Part shown: positions 15,979 through 25,104 of the stretch, piece after piece
Layout of the letters: each line of letters starts with the position of its first letter
Position numbering within the stretch: position 1 is the stretch's first letter
The notes under the pieces: model-generated
Told to the model about the DNA's origin: nothing
Seen by the model: the letters and a program-made list of their open reading frames with translations, nothing else
Databases searched by the model: none
Program-made: the position numbers and the translations under genes
Assembly (NCBI RefSeq): GCF_947492535.1
Contig: NZ_CANLNH010000016.1
Coordinates: 1 to 64,000, forward strand
From: an uncultured Dokdonia sp.
GTDB taxonomy: Bacteria > Bacteroidota > Bacteroidia > Flavobacteriales > Flavobacteriaceae
Direction of reading: 5' to 3'
Length of the DNA stretch: 64,000 nt

Positions 15979-16764
15979 ATGATATTGAAAAGATTAAGAC
16001 TCCCGATCATAACACTATTATGCGTGGCTTTTACCGTTGTAGGGTGCGGAAATGACGATGAAGGAACACCTCCTGATACAAATCCAAATGCTGAAGCAAA
16101 TCAACAGCCATTAGGAACTTCAGCAAATAATCTTTTGGCTGCTACCGATTTTACAAGTTTACGGTTGGAGCTTGCCTATGTAGAAGGTTTTAGACCTACA
16201 CAACAAACGATAGATCTTATTCAAAGTTTTCTTGAATCTAGACTAGATAAACCCGATGGAGTTAGGATTGAAGAACGTGTGATTACACCCACAGAAACAG
16301 CACCATATGATATTAACGAGATTGTTGCTATTGAAGATGCAAATCGTACCGTATTTAATGATGGTGATGAGATTGGGGTATGGGTATTTTTCTCTGATGG
16401 TATTTCGGCTTCCAATTCTGGAAATTCATTTGTATTAGGTACTGCTTATCGTAATACGTCTATGGTTATCTATGAAAAAACATTTATAGATCTTGCAAAC
16501 AATTCTAACACACCTATTAATAGAACATTATTAGAAACATCTACACTACGTCATGAGTTTGGACATATATTTGGACTTGTAAATTCAGGAACACCACTTA
16601 CGTCAGATCATGAAGATGAAGATAATGAGAGACACTGTAATGTAGAAGGATGTTTAATGTTTTTCCAAACAGTAACGAGTATTTTTAATACGAGTGATGT
16701 TGCAACCATCCCAGAATTTGATCCGTTATGTATCGCTGATTTACAAGCTAACGGAGGTTTATAA
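15979..16764 (+). CDS. Zincin-type metalloprotease lipoprotein
   Basis: A 261-aa lipoprotein. The N-terminus is a lipobox signal peptide (LLCVAFTVVGCGNDDEG; Cys at about 23) followed by an acidic linker. The zinc-binding motif HEFGHIFGLVN at about residue 193 gives HExxHxxG and fits a metzincin-like site. A third ligand may come from the SDHEDEDNERHC region. The two late cysteines (HCNVEGCLMF) resemble those of flavobacterial 'membrane metalloprotease' proteins. The expected location is the outer or inner membrane surface. The substrate is unknown. A bidirectional terminator follows. Confidence 0.82.
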   Translation: MILKRLRLPIITLLCVAFTVVGCGNDDEGTPPDTNPNAEANQQPLGTSANNLLAATDFTSLRLELAYVEGFRPTQQTIDLIQSFLESRLDKPDGVRIEERVITPTETAPYDINEIVAIEDANRTVFNDGDEIGVWVFFSDGISASNSGNSFVLGTAYRNTSMVIYEKTFIDLANNSNTPINRTLLETSTLRHEFGHIFGLVNSGTPLTSDHEDEDNERHCNVEGCLMFFQTVTSIFNTSDVATIPEFDPLCIADLQANGGL

Positions 16765-16786
16765 AAACCTAATAAACTAAGCAAAC

Positions 16787-16818
16787 AAAAAGGCTGTTAC
16801 ATGTGTAACAGCCTTTTT
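16787..16818. terminator. Bidirectional terminator
   Basis: AAAAAGGCTGTTACA (16787-16801) and TGTAACAGCCTTTTT (16804-16818) form a 15-bp stem with a TG loop, with A and T tracts on both sides. It sits between the convergent zincin and LysM genes and can serve both. Confidence 0.93.
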
Positions 16819-16840
16819 GTTTGTTATCGACATTTTTTTA

Positions 16841-18913
16841 TTAGTCTTCTACTTCCTCAGGATTTTCTCGAGAAACTTCTTCAAGCATAAGTCCTTCAGA
16901 ATATTTTATAAGATATATCGCATTGTTATAAAATCCGCCTGAGCTCTTTTGATCATATCGGAATTTATTTTCTATATAATTTGTTTCTATACCAGATTTT
17001 GCTGCGTCATATAAGTTTTCTGCAAAAGCAAGACGTAATAAGGTATCATACATAATATCATACCCACGTATTGCTTCTTTACTAGGCGTAATATCATACC
17101 GATCTTCATACGTATCTACAAACTCTTTTGTAGCGCTATATGTATATTCTTTATTCATAGAAGGGTAATGAAAATGAAGATGCATTAAATCCATATGCTG
17201 TATTGCATCACTATCATAAGCTGTTCCTTTATATGTTGTAAACAAGGTCACTTTACGTGTCGTGAGTAAGGTCGTAAGCTTTGTGGTAACGGAACTTATA
17301 AGTGGTACATCATTCGTTTCTAAAATGATCCAATTTTCTTGAAATTCAGAGATCTTATCTGTAACATCATATTGTCCTAAGTAAGGCCCATTATCACCTT
17401 CTCTAATCGTGACAACTTTTGCACTAGGAAATAATGACTGTAACTTCGTCTTTACCTTTCCATTTTTTTTATCTGCTATAATGATGATGTTTTTTCCCGC
17501 TGCTCTAGGTTTTAAATAATCTATCATGACCTCACGTAATTGTGCTTCACTGGGTCTAGACTGGAATACATTAGATCTAAAATCAACACGCTGTGTTATA
17601 GGAGAAATTAAAGGAACTCTCTGACGTGCCAATAACGTAGATGCTCTATTAAAATTACTGGCTAATAATGGTCCGATGACTACATCTACACCAGAAAAAT
17701 CATTAGATGAAATAAGGCGTTCTACTTTTCTAGCATTGGTAGCAGGTCCATCGCCACGTACATATTCTGTATCATACACTTGTAAATCTGTAGAAATTCC
17801 TTGTTGTTTTGCATGGTCTAATGCTACTAAAACACCACTATAAAAATCTAATGAAATTCTAAGTGCTCTATCACTTTTAATCACATCTTCTGCATTAGCT
17901 AGTGAATCTGCCGTAGTACGATTAACCCCAAAAGGCAACATAAGTACTACTTTCTTAGTAGAATAGTCAGATAAGCTATCTAGTAAACTTCCTTTAGTTG
18001 TATTTGCAGCCATCTCAATGGTCGTACCTGCATCTGCCGTAGTATTTGAGATCGTTCCAGAAACCCCTTTTGGCACTTTAAGGATCATTCCTTCTTTGAG
18101 TCCATCGCCTACTGTAGGATTAAGTTCGACTAACTTGTCTGCGCTTATATTAAATTCTTTAAGTAAACTATAGATGGTATTTCCTTTTTTTACTTCATAA
18201 AAAGCATATACCTCTTCATTAATTACAGCGGTATCATTCTTTTCTACTGTCGTATTAGGTACTTTAATAGTCTGCCCTACTTTCAATCCATCTTTCATTT
18301 CTGGATTCATCGTTTCTAGTTCTGCAATCGTAATACCATATAAGCGTGCAATACCATACTTCGTTTCTTTCGCTTTTACAGTATAAGATACAAATGCTGC
18401 TCCTCCATCTTTTGGTGCTTCTTCTTGAGAAATCCCGCCACCCGTATTAGTGATCGTTACTTTCTCTTCTACAACACCTACATAATTTAAAGGGATTCTT
18501 ATTTTATCTCCTTTGCGCAAGGTCTCGCTATATAAACGCTTATTGTATTTCTTAATAGCATCTTGTGTGACATTATATTTCTTAGAAATACTATATAATG
18601 TTTCTTTACGTCTTACTTTATGTGTTTTAAAACGAACGTCTTCTTGTGGAGTTGCTGTTTCTTTTGAAGCTGTTGCAGATTCAGGCAAGATAAGTACGAG
18701 TCCTTCATAGACTCGCTCCTTTGCATCAGGATTCAATTTAATAATATCTTTTTCGGTAAGCTTATACTTTCGAGCGATACTATATAAGGTTTCTCCTTTG
18801 GCTACTTGATGTGAAATAAATTCTTGAAAAAATGCAGGTGTTGCTGATTCCGCTTTCGCGAAAGCGAACGACACCACACATATACATACTAAAAAAAGAT
18901 GTTTCAATTTCAT
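16841..18913 (-). CDS. LysM repeat protein with periplasmic-binding (LpoA-like) C-terminal domain
   Basis: A 690-aa exported protein. After a signal peptide (residues 1-21) come four LysM domains at about 33-77, 92-138, 175-220 and 238-282, with cores such as HQVAKGETLYSIARKYKL and YEVKKGNTIYSLLKEFNI. LysM domains bind peptidoglycan. The C-terminal 350 residues (VVLMLPFGVNRTT, DVVIGPLLASNFNRAS, VPLISPIT) read as a type-1 periplasmic-binding fold of the kind in LpoA and ABC amino-acid receptors. It may be a cell-wall sensor or a regulator of wall synthesis. The gene starts nine bases after guaA and is probably co-transcribed with it. The signal peptide end (FAFAKAESA) is encoded by a copy of the CTTTCGCGAAAG palindrome. 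Confidence 0.85.
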   Translation of the reverse strand: MKLKHLFLVCICVVSFAFAKAESATPAFFQEFISHQVAKGETLYSIARKYKLTEKDIIKLNPDAKERVYEGLVLILPESATASKETATPQEDVRFKTHKVRRKETLYSISKKYNVTQDAIKKYNKRLYSETLRKGDKIRIPLNYVGVVEEKVTITNTGGGISQEEAPKDGGAAFVSYTVKAKETKYGIARLYGITIAELETMNPEMKDGLKVGQTIKVPNTTVEKNDTAVINEEVYAFYEVKKGNTIYSLLKEFNISADKLVELNPTVGDGLKEGMILKVPKGVSGTISNTTADAGTTIEMAANTTKGSLLDSLSDYSTKKVVLMLPFGVNRTTADSLANAEDVIKSDRALRISLDFYSGVLVALDHAKQQGISTDLQVYDTEYVRGDGPATNARKVERLISSNDFSGVDVVIGPLLASNFNRASTLLARQRVPLISPITQRVDFRSNVFQSRPSEAQLREVMIDYLKPRAAGKNIIIIADKKNGKVKTKLQSLFPSAKVVTIREGDNGPYLGQYDVTDKISEFQENWIILETNDVPLISSVTTKLTTLLTTRKVTLFTTYKGTAYDSDAIQHMDLMHLHFHYPSMNKEYTYSATKEFVDTYEDRYDITPSKEAIRGYDIMYDTLLRLAFAENLYDAAKSGIETNYIENKFRYDQKSSGGFYNNAIYLIKYSEGLMLEEVSRENPEEVED

Positions 18914-18922
18914 AATTTTGGT

Positions 18923-20455
18923 TTATTCCCACTCGATGGTGGCTGGCGGTTTAGAGCTAATATCGTATACTACTCTATTAACGCCTTTTACTTTGTTTAT
19001 TATATCATTTGACACTTTCTGCATAAATTCATAAGGCAGGTGTACCCAATCTGCTGTCATTCCATCGGTACTTTCTACGGCTCTTAGCGCAACACATTTT
19101 TCATACGTACGCTCATCTCCCATCACGCCAACAGAGTTAACTGGAAGTAACATTGCTCCCGCTTGCCATACCTTATCATACAATCCCCACTCTCTAAGAC
19201 CATTGATAAATATATGATCTACTTCCTGTAATATACGTACTTTTTCTGGAGTGATATCGCCGAGAATACGTATTGCCAATCCAGGACCTGGAAATGGATG
19301 TCTACCGAGTAATTCTGCCGATAATCCCATACTTGCTCCTACTCTACGCACTTCATCTTTAAATATCATACGCAATGGCTCCACTACTTTCAGTTTCATA
19401 TAGTCAGGTAATCCTCCTACATTATGATGCGATTTTATCGTAGCGCTTGGTCCTCCGGTAGCACTTACAGATTCTATCACATCTGGATAAATGGTTCCTT
19501 GAGCTAACCAAGTAGCATTTTCTACCAGTTTACTTTCATCATCAAAAACCTCTACAAAAACACGTCCAATGGCTTTACGTTTAGCTTCTGGGTCACTTTC
19601 TCCTTCTAGTGCATCCAAGAAGCGTGCCGAAGCATCTACTCCTTTTACATTCAGTCCTAACCCTTCATATTGTTTTAATACATCTGTGTATTCATTTTTA
19701 CGTAGTAAACCGTTATTTACAAAAATACAGTGTAAGTTTTCTCCAATCGCTTTATGTAATAATGTTGCAGCCACTGTACTATCTACGCCACCAGAGAGTC
19801 CAAGGATCACGCGATCGTCACCTATTTTTGATTTTAGGTCTGCAACCGTAGTCTCTACAAACGCGTCAGGCGTCCATGTCTGGGCAACACCAGCGATTTT
19901 GACTAAAAAATTTTCTAATATTTTTTTTCCATCTGTAGAGTGATATACTTCGGGATGAAACTGAATGGCATAGGTATCTTCTCCTTCAATACGATATCCT
20001 GCATTTTCAACATCATGTGTAGAAGCGATACGAACAGCACCTTCTGGAAGTTGTTTTATCGTATCACTATGACTCATCCATACTTGACTATTACTAGAAA
20101 CACCTTCTAAAAAAGGTTCGCCTTCTTTGACCATCGAAAGATTGGCTCTTCCATATTCACGTGTATTTGATTGTCCTACTTCTCCGCCATGAAAATGTGC
20201 TAAATATTGAGCTCCATAACAAACACCTAATAATGGTTTCTTCCCTTTAATTTCAGAGAGATCTGGATGCGGCGGATTATCTCCTCTTACTGAATGCGGT
20301 GATCCAGATAAGATCACAGCTTTATAGCTTGATAAATCTTTAGGAGGATTATTATACGGTTTAATTTCTGAGTAGATGTTAAGCTCGCGCACACGACGCG
20401 CTATTAACTGTGTGTATTGAGACCCGAAGTCTAAAATAAGGACGTTGTTTTGCAT
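18923..20455 (-). CDS. guaA: GMP synthase (glutamine-hydrolysing)
   Basis: Converts XMP to GMP with ATP and glutamine, the last step of guanine nucleotide synthesis. It is 510 aa. The class I glutamine amidotransferase domain comes first, with the nucleophile in [17 protein letters not shown] and the catalytic pair in [11 protein letters not shown]. The ATP pyrophosphatase domain follows with the P-loop [13 protein letters not shown], and the C-terminal dimerisation domain ends in [12 protein letters not shown] choose the ATG at 20455 ([17 protein letters not shown]), which matches the family start; a longer frame reaching 20503 adds unconserved residues. The LysM gene follows within nine bases. 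Confidence 0.97.
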   Translation of the reverse strand: MQNNVLILDFGSQYTQLIARRVRELNIYSEIKPYNNPPKDLSSYKAVILSGSPHSVRGDNPPHPDLSEIKGKKPLLGVCYGAQYLAHFHGGEVGQSNTREYGRANLSMVKEGEPFLEGVSSNSQVWMSHSDTIKQLPEGAVRIASTHDVENAGYRIEGEDTYAIQFHPEVYHSTDGKKILENFLVKIAGVAQTWTPDAFVETTVADLKSKIGDDRVILGLSGGVDSTVAATLLHKAIGENLHCIFVNNGLLRKNEYTDVLKQYEGLGLNVKGVDASARFLDALEGESDPEAKRKAIGRVFVEVFDDESKLVENATWLAQGTIYPDVIESVSATGGPSATIKSHHNVGGLPDYMKLKVVEPLRMIFKDEVRRVGASMGLSAELLGRHPFPGPGLAIRILGDITPEKVRILQEVDHIFINGLREWGLYDKVWQAGAMLLPVNSVGVMGDERTYEKCVALRAVESTDGMTADWVHLPYEFMQKVSNDIINKVKGVNRVVYDISSKPPATIEWE

Positions 20456-20736
20456 AGGCAAAAATACCAATTTTAACATCAGTATTTCAAAATTATAAAC
20501 CACAAAATAAAGGAGTTTTTAACAGGTAATAATAAGTGAAACTTGGAAGTCTTTTATAGTTTCAAATCTTTTATATTCATATACAGTAAACTAGCTATTT
20601 TATGAAACGTACTATACTCATATAACAACTAGTATTTTTACAATTTCATCCTCGGAAATATAGTTGTTTTTAAAAATAATTAAAATTTACAATACATAGA
20701 ATTATGATGTATTGATATTTTATGTATATTTGAACT

Positions 20737-21075
20737 ATGTATTCAAAAGAGCTTTTAAAAGGAACCTTATCTGTCATTATATTAAAACTTTTATCCGAAC
20801 ATAAAAGAATGTATGGATATGAGATTTTCAAACTTGTCAAAGAAATGTCTGATGAGAAGATTTTACTTAAGGATGGTTCTTTATATCCAGCTTTACAAAA
20901 AATGAATAGAGATGGACTTATCACTTTTGAGGAAGTATATATAGGAAAACGAGTGCGTAAGTATTATAGCTTAACCCCTGAAGGAGAGCGTGTAAAAACT
21001 TCTCATATAGAAGAATTGAAGGATTTTATGAAAACACTTGATAAAATTATTTTTAATCAACTCAGTCCTATATGA
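20737..21075 (+). CDS. PadR-family transcriptional regulator
   Basis: A 112-aa winged-helix regulator. It starts MYSKELLKGTLSVIILKLL and shows the PadR core MYGYEIFKLVKEMSDEKILL, SLYPALQKMNRDGLI and RKYYSLTPEGE. It is truncated to the DNA-binding part, which is the short PadR subtype. The start of the downstream membrane gene overlaps its stop (ATGA, 21072-21075), so the two are translationally coupled. PadR genes of this type usually repress an operon with a membrane partner and respond to envelope or drug signals. Confidence 0.92.
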   Translation: MYSKELLKGTLSVIILKLLSEHKRMYGYEIFKLVKEMSDEKILLKDGSLYPALQKMNRDGLITFEEVYIGKRVRKYYSLTPEGERVKTSHIEELKDFMKTLDKIIFNQLSPI

Positions 21076-21680
21076 AATTAACACCAGAGCAAGAGAATAT
21101 TATTAGTCTGTCTGTAAAAAATCAGGGAATTCAATTACCCTCTTTACAAGACGATATTATTGATCATTTATGTTGTGTGATAGAGAGTCAGCTTGGAAAA
21201 GGAAAAGATTTTGATCTGCTTCTACAAGAAGCTATTCATGACATTGCCCCTAATGGATTAAAAGACATACAACGTCAAACTATATTTTTATTAAACGCTA
21301 AACGTATTATTATTATGAAAAAAGTAATGTATTCAATCGGTTTTCTGGGAGCACTAGCTTTAACAGCTGGAGTTGTTTTTAAATTATTCTGGTACCCAGG
21401 CGCCAATCTCCTTTTTACAGTAGGTCTTATTACCTTATTACTCTTATTTATTCCTTTACTAGCATTTGATCGTTATAAGGTAGCCATTTCTAAAGCAATT
21501 TCTATTCGATTAAAAATAGTTTTAGGTGCTGTATCTGCTGTAATAGCAGGGTTATCAGGAATTTTTAAAATGCTACACCTACAAGGTGCTGACATACTAT
21601 TAGGAACAGCAGCCATCGTTTTTGCATTTGGATTTTTACCGCTCTTATTCTTTACGATGTATAAAAAGGCTATCGTTTAA
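21072..21680 (+). CDS. HAAS-type membrane protein with GldL-like segments
   Basis: A 202-aa protein coupled to the PadR regulator. Residues 1-75 are a small helical domain (LPSLQDDIIDHLCCVIESQL, LQEAIHDIAPNGLKDIQ) of the HAAS kind (HTH-associated alpha-helical signalling domain) that pairs with PadR genes. Four membrane segments follow at about 87-105, 112-130, 145-163 and 168-190. They contain two similar cassettes (GVVFKLFWYPGANLLFTVG and GIFKMLHLQGADILLGTA) resembling the membrane part of the gliding protein GldL. The likely role is a membrane partner controlling PadR activity; the GldL resemblance probably reflects a shared two-helix unit, not motility. Confidence 0.75.
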   Translation: MKLTPEQENIISLSVKNQGIQLPSLQDDIIDHLCCVIESQLGKGKDFDLLLQEAIHDIAPNGLKDIQRQTIFLLNAKRIIIMKKVMYSIGFLGALALTAGVVFKLFWYPGANLLFTVGLITLLLLFIPLLAFDRYKVAISKAISIRLKIVLGAVSAVIAGLSGIFKMLHLQGADILLGTAAIVFAFGFLPLLFFTMYKKAIV

Positions 21681-21758
21681 GATCTATACCATACAAAACG
21701 CCTGAATCAATATTGTTGTATTTCAAGATTCAAGATTGCAATTTATTGATAAATAGAA

Positions 21759-21782
21759 GTATGCTTTCGCGAAAGCATATAT
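21759..21782. repeat. CTTTCGCGAAAG palindrome with changed outer bases
   Basis: ATGCTTTCGCGAAAGCAT at the core is still a perfect inverted repeat, but the usual C-G outer pair is replaced by T-A. The change on both arms preserves pairing. Confidence 0.9.
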
Positions 21783-22174
21783 TACAATTCACTCAGAGAG
21801 AAGGATAAATCTTGTGTATCTAAGGTATCACATTCATCATCAAGACGTCCTACAGTAATGGCATCTGTAACCACCGTTTGAAACCCTTCTAGTTCAATAA
21901 TAAGCGCATAAGAACCTTCTCTTTCAAAAACCCCTTGATACGTTCCTGGCGTAGCAGATACTTCCATAAGTACTTCTTCAAAAACGTTTCCTTCTCTAGC
22001 TGTAATTGTTACATTAGATAATGGAGTTCCATTTGTAGCATTGGCTACTCGAATTTCAAAACCTGGAAGTGCTATTTCTGGGCAGACAACAACTTCTGGC
22101 TCCATTACTTCATTATCATCACTTCCACAGGACATTAAAAAAGCACAACATACAATGGCAAACAAGATTCTCAT
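21782..22174 (-). CDS. Lipoprotein with a carboxypeptidase-regulatory-like (beta-sandwich) domain
   Basis: A 130-aa lipoprotein. Starting at the ATG at 22174 gives MRILFAIVCCAFLMSCGSDD, a clean lipobox with Cys at 16; a longer frame upstream lacks a signal-like start. The mature part, with RVANATNGTPLSNVTITARE and GTYQGVFEREGSYALIIELE, looks like a carboxypeptidase-regulatory/CarboxypepD_reg-type beta-sandwich. No partner can be inferred. It is divergent from the DUF6265-like gene, with starts 100 bases apart. Confidence 0.75.
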   Translation of the reverse strand: MRILFAIVCCAFLMSCGSDDNEVMEPEVVVCPEIALPGFEIRVANATNGTPLSNVTITAREGNVFEEVLMEVSATPGTYQGVFEREGSYALIIELEGFQTVVTDAITVGRLDDECDTLDTQDLSFSLSEL

Positions 22175-22273
22175 AACTTTTGATTTTTTGCTAATATAAT
22201 AGATTACAACATAAATTAAAGATTTAAAAATAGTAACTTTAGTTGCCATTGACATTCTATTAAACAATATTTT

Positions 22274-22732
22274 ATGAAATCTATTCTCTATCTCTTTTGT
22301 TGTCTTATCATTGTATCCTGTCAGAAAACAAAAACAACTAAAATTCCTAAGGGAGATTTTGATTATCTCATAGGAAATTGGGAACGTACAAATGAGCAAG
22401 AAGGAAAAGAAACTTTTGAAGTATGGGAACAAACGACCAAAAACAGTTATCAAGGGATAGGGTATACATTACAAAACAAAGACACTGTTTGGAAAGAACA
22501 AATGCGCCTTATACAACGTGATACCACTTGGGTCTTAGAAATACATAATGGTGTCGAACCCATGGTGCCATTTACAGTACTTAAAAAAACAGCTTCTAGT
22601 TTTCTAGCTCATAATCCTTCCAATGAATTCCCAACGCATATTCAGTATCGTTATTTTGATGATACGATTACAGCGGTCGTTTCCTCAAAAGAAATGGAAA
22701 TTCCTTTTGTTTTTTGGAGAGTTGAAGAGTAA
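22274..22732 (+). CDS. DUF6265-like lipoprotein
   Basis: A 152-aa lipoprotein with lipobox LFCCLIIVSCQKTK. The mature part begins with a lipocalin-like signature DFDYLIGNWERTNEQEGKE, then ETFEVWEQTTKNSYQGIGYT, and resembles the DUF6265 family of exported beta-barrels. It is short and monocistronic. Function is unknown. The 134 bases before the pullulanase gene contain no clear terminator, so co-transcription is possible. Confidence 0.75.
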   Translation: MKSILYLFCCLIIVSCQKTKTTKIPKGDFDYLIGNWERTNEQEGKETFEVWEQTTKNSYQGIGYTLQNKDTVWKEQMRLIQRDTTWVLEIHNGVEPMVPFTVLKKTASSFLAHNPSNEFPTHIQYRYFDDTITAVVSSKEMEIPFVFWRVEE

Positions 22733-22866
22733 ACTACCTCGAGACAAGTCTCGGAGTATTAAATCCTTTGGCGGTGCCAATAAAACTAAAAGATATTTTA
22801 TCTATTGGGATAGATCAAAAAGTAACCTATTTTTGATAATCCATTAAAAAACAAACCTTCCTTACA

Positions 22867-24876
22867 ATGCGCTATATCTTCTTATTTTTATGTTTTCTTA
22901 TGCTTATAACTTCCTGTAAAGAACAACCGCAATATATTCCAGAAATGCATAGTGCCTACACAGATTATACAGGACCTGAAGACAAAAACTTATGGTTAGC
23001 ATATAGCAAGGAAGCGACTACATTTAAAATATGGGCGCCTACAGCTACGAAAGTACAAGTGCATTTATATAAAAATGGCCATGATGGAAAACCATACGAG
23101 ACGCATCAGTTAACGCCTTCTATAGATGGGAAGTGGACAAAAACACTAACAGGTGATTATGATGGAACCTACTACACTTACCAAACACACATAGACGGCG
23201 ATTGGTTAAAAGAAACTCCTGGTATTTATGCCAAAGCCGTTGGGGTAAATGGGAAAAGAGCTATGGTATTAGACCTAGAGCGCACAAATCCTGAAGGGTG
23301 GACAACAGATAAAAGACCTTCTTTAAAGAGTCCTAATGATGCAGTGATTTACGAACTGCACATTCGAGATATGACCATACACCCACAATCAGGGTCTACA
23401 ATGCCAGGGAAGTATTTAGGATTGGTAGAACAAGGAATCAAAGACCCAAATGGTAAAGCAACAGGATTTGATCATATGCGAGAGATGGGAATTACGCACG
23501 TACATCTTTTACCAACCTATGACCACTACTCTATTGATGAAACTAAATTAGACACACCGCAATTCAATTGGGGATATGATCCACAAAATTATAATGTGCC
23601 TGAAGGCTCGTTCTCTTCAGATCCGTACCATGCAGAAGTACGTATCAAAGAATTTAAAGAGATGGTCTTACGTTTTCACGAAAGTGGAATCGGCGTTATT
23701 CTCGATGTTGTATATAATCATACTGGAATGCCAAATGATAAAGGAGATACCAATGGTTCTAATTTTAGTTTGGAATTTCCTGGATATTACTATCGTCAAA
23801 ATGAAGATGGCTCGTATGCCAATGCTTCTGCCTGCGGTAATGAAACGGCTTCAGATCGTGAAATGATGCGCGAATTTATAGTACAATCGGTTTCCTATTG
23901 GGCTGAAGAATATCACCTAGACGGATTCCGTTTTGACCTGATGGGCATTCATGATATCGAAACGATGAATACCGTCACTGAAAAATTAAAAGAAATACAT
24001 TCAGATATTTTTGTATACGGAGAAGGTTGGACGGCAGGAGACTCGCCACTTCCTATTGAAGACAGAGCGTTAAAAGCACATATACAACGTCTCCCATCAG
24101 TAACTGCATTTAGTGATGATATCCGAGATGGATTAAAAGGATCTGTATTTGATGACCAAAGTACAGGATTTGTAAGTGGCGCAAAAGGAACCGAAGCCTC
24201 TATACAATTTGGTGTGGTGGGCGCTATTCAGCATCCACAAATAGACTATAAAGCAGTTAACTATTCAAATGCTCCATGGACAAATGAGCCTTGGCAAGCG
24301 ATTTCATATGTGTCTTGTCATGATAACCATACACTGTATGATAAATTACATGTTTCTCGTAACGATGCTTCTGAAGAGGCTATTATTAAAATGGACAAAC
24401 TTGCCAATGCCGTCGTACTTACTTCACAGGGAATTCCATTTATTCATGCAGGAGCCGAACTCTTACGTACAAAGAATGGAGAACATAACTCCTATAATTT
24501 ACCAGATACGATAAATCAAATAGACTGGAATCGTAAAACAACACATGCTGATGTGGTCACTTATTATAAAAACCTCATCGCCTTACGTAAAGCGCATCCA
24601 GCCTTTAGAATGCCTACAGCTGATGACGTTCGTCGTAATCTTGAGTTTAAAACGCAAGAAGATGGGTTGGTGAGTTATCAATTAAAGAATCATGCAAACG
24701 GAGACACTTGGAAAAACATCTATGTGATTTATAATGCGCAAACAGTACCATATACATATGCATTAGAAGGCAATTGGAAAATAGCTGTTCTTGGAGATGA
24801 TTTCAATGCTACTAAAACGGTTTCGGGAACGATTACTGTTCCTGAAATATCGATGGTTGTGTTGTATCAGGAGTAG
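22867..24876 (+). CDS. pulA: Type I pullulanase, lipoprotein
   Basis: A GH13 debranching enzyme of 669 aa that cleaves alpha-1,6 bonds in pullulan and starch-derived dextrins. A lipobox (FLMLITSCKEQ) puts it on a membrane surface. A CBM48-like domain follows (TTFKIWAPTATKVQVHLYKN, residues about 45-130), then the YNWGYDP-type pullulanase signature, here QFNWGYDPQNYNVPEGS. The GH13 regions are VILDVVYNHTG, DGFRFDLMGIHD (nucleophile Asp), FVYGEGWTAG (acid/base Glu) and SYVSCHDNHTLYDK. A small C-terminal beta domain is present. No SusCD or other PUL genes are adjacent, so it is a stand-alone gene. Confidence 0.93.
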   Translation: MRYIFLFLCFLMLITSCKEQPQYIPEMHSAYTDYTGPEDKNLWLAYSKEATTFKIWAPTATKVQVHLYKNGHDGKPYETHQLTPSIDGKWTKTLTGDYDGTYYTYQTHIDGDWLKETPGIYAKAVGVNGKRAMVLDLERTNPEGWTTDKRPSLKSPNDAVIYELHIRDMTIHPQSGSTMPGKYLGLVEQGIKDPNGKATGFDHMREMGITHVHLLPTYDHYSIDETKLDTPQFNWGYDPQNYNVPEGSFSSDPYHAEVRIKEFKEMVLRFHESGIGVILDVVYNHTGMPNDKGDTNGSNFSLEFPGYYYRQNEDGSYANASACGNETASDREMMREFIVQSVSYWAEEYHLDGFRFDLMGIHDIETMNTVTEKLKEIHSDIFVYGEGWTAGDSPLPIEDRALKAHIQRLPSVTAFSDDIRDGLKGSVFDDQSTGFVSGAKGTEASIQFGVVGAIQHPQIDYKAVNYSNAPWTNEPWQAISYVSCHDNHTLYDKLHVSRNDASEEAIIKMDKLANAVVLTSQGIPFIHAGAELLRTKNGEHNSYNLPDTINQIDWNRKTTHADVVTYYKNLIALRKAHPAFRMPTADDVRRNLEFKTQEDGLVSYQLKNHANGDTWKNIYVIYNAQTVPYTYALEGNWKIAVLGDDFNATKTVSGTITVPEISMVVLYQE

Positions 24877-24930
24877 AGCGTATTAAAGTATCTCAATACA
24901 AGTATTCGAGATATCAAATTCCGAATAACA

Positions 24931-24970
24931 AACTTCAAATTTCAAGTTTCAAGTTTCAAGTTTCAAAAAA
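24931..24970. repeat. Heptamer tandem repeat TTCAAGT
   Basis: About four to five copies of TTTCAAG (one starting TTCAAAT) run head to tail after the pullulanase gene. This is a small microsatellite with no gene in it. Nearby is a further TATTCGAG/CTCGAG-type word, but no strong terminator. Confidence 0.7.
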
Positions 24971-25104
24971 ATACGATATGCGTCCCGAGGCATTAAATCT
25001 TCAAAGAATAAATCTTAGGAAAAAGGTCTGAATCTAACAATAGGTATTGAATCAATAACGAAGACCTTAAACCCGCTTAATGCATTAGAGATTAGTTAAA
25101 TGCC

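Noticed and set aside
19569-19943. A 124-codon frame opposite guaA
   Set aside because: It is antisense to the highly conserved guaA and has no start signal or homology.
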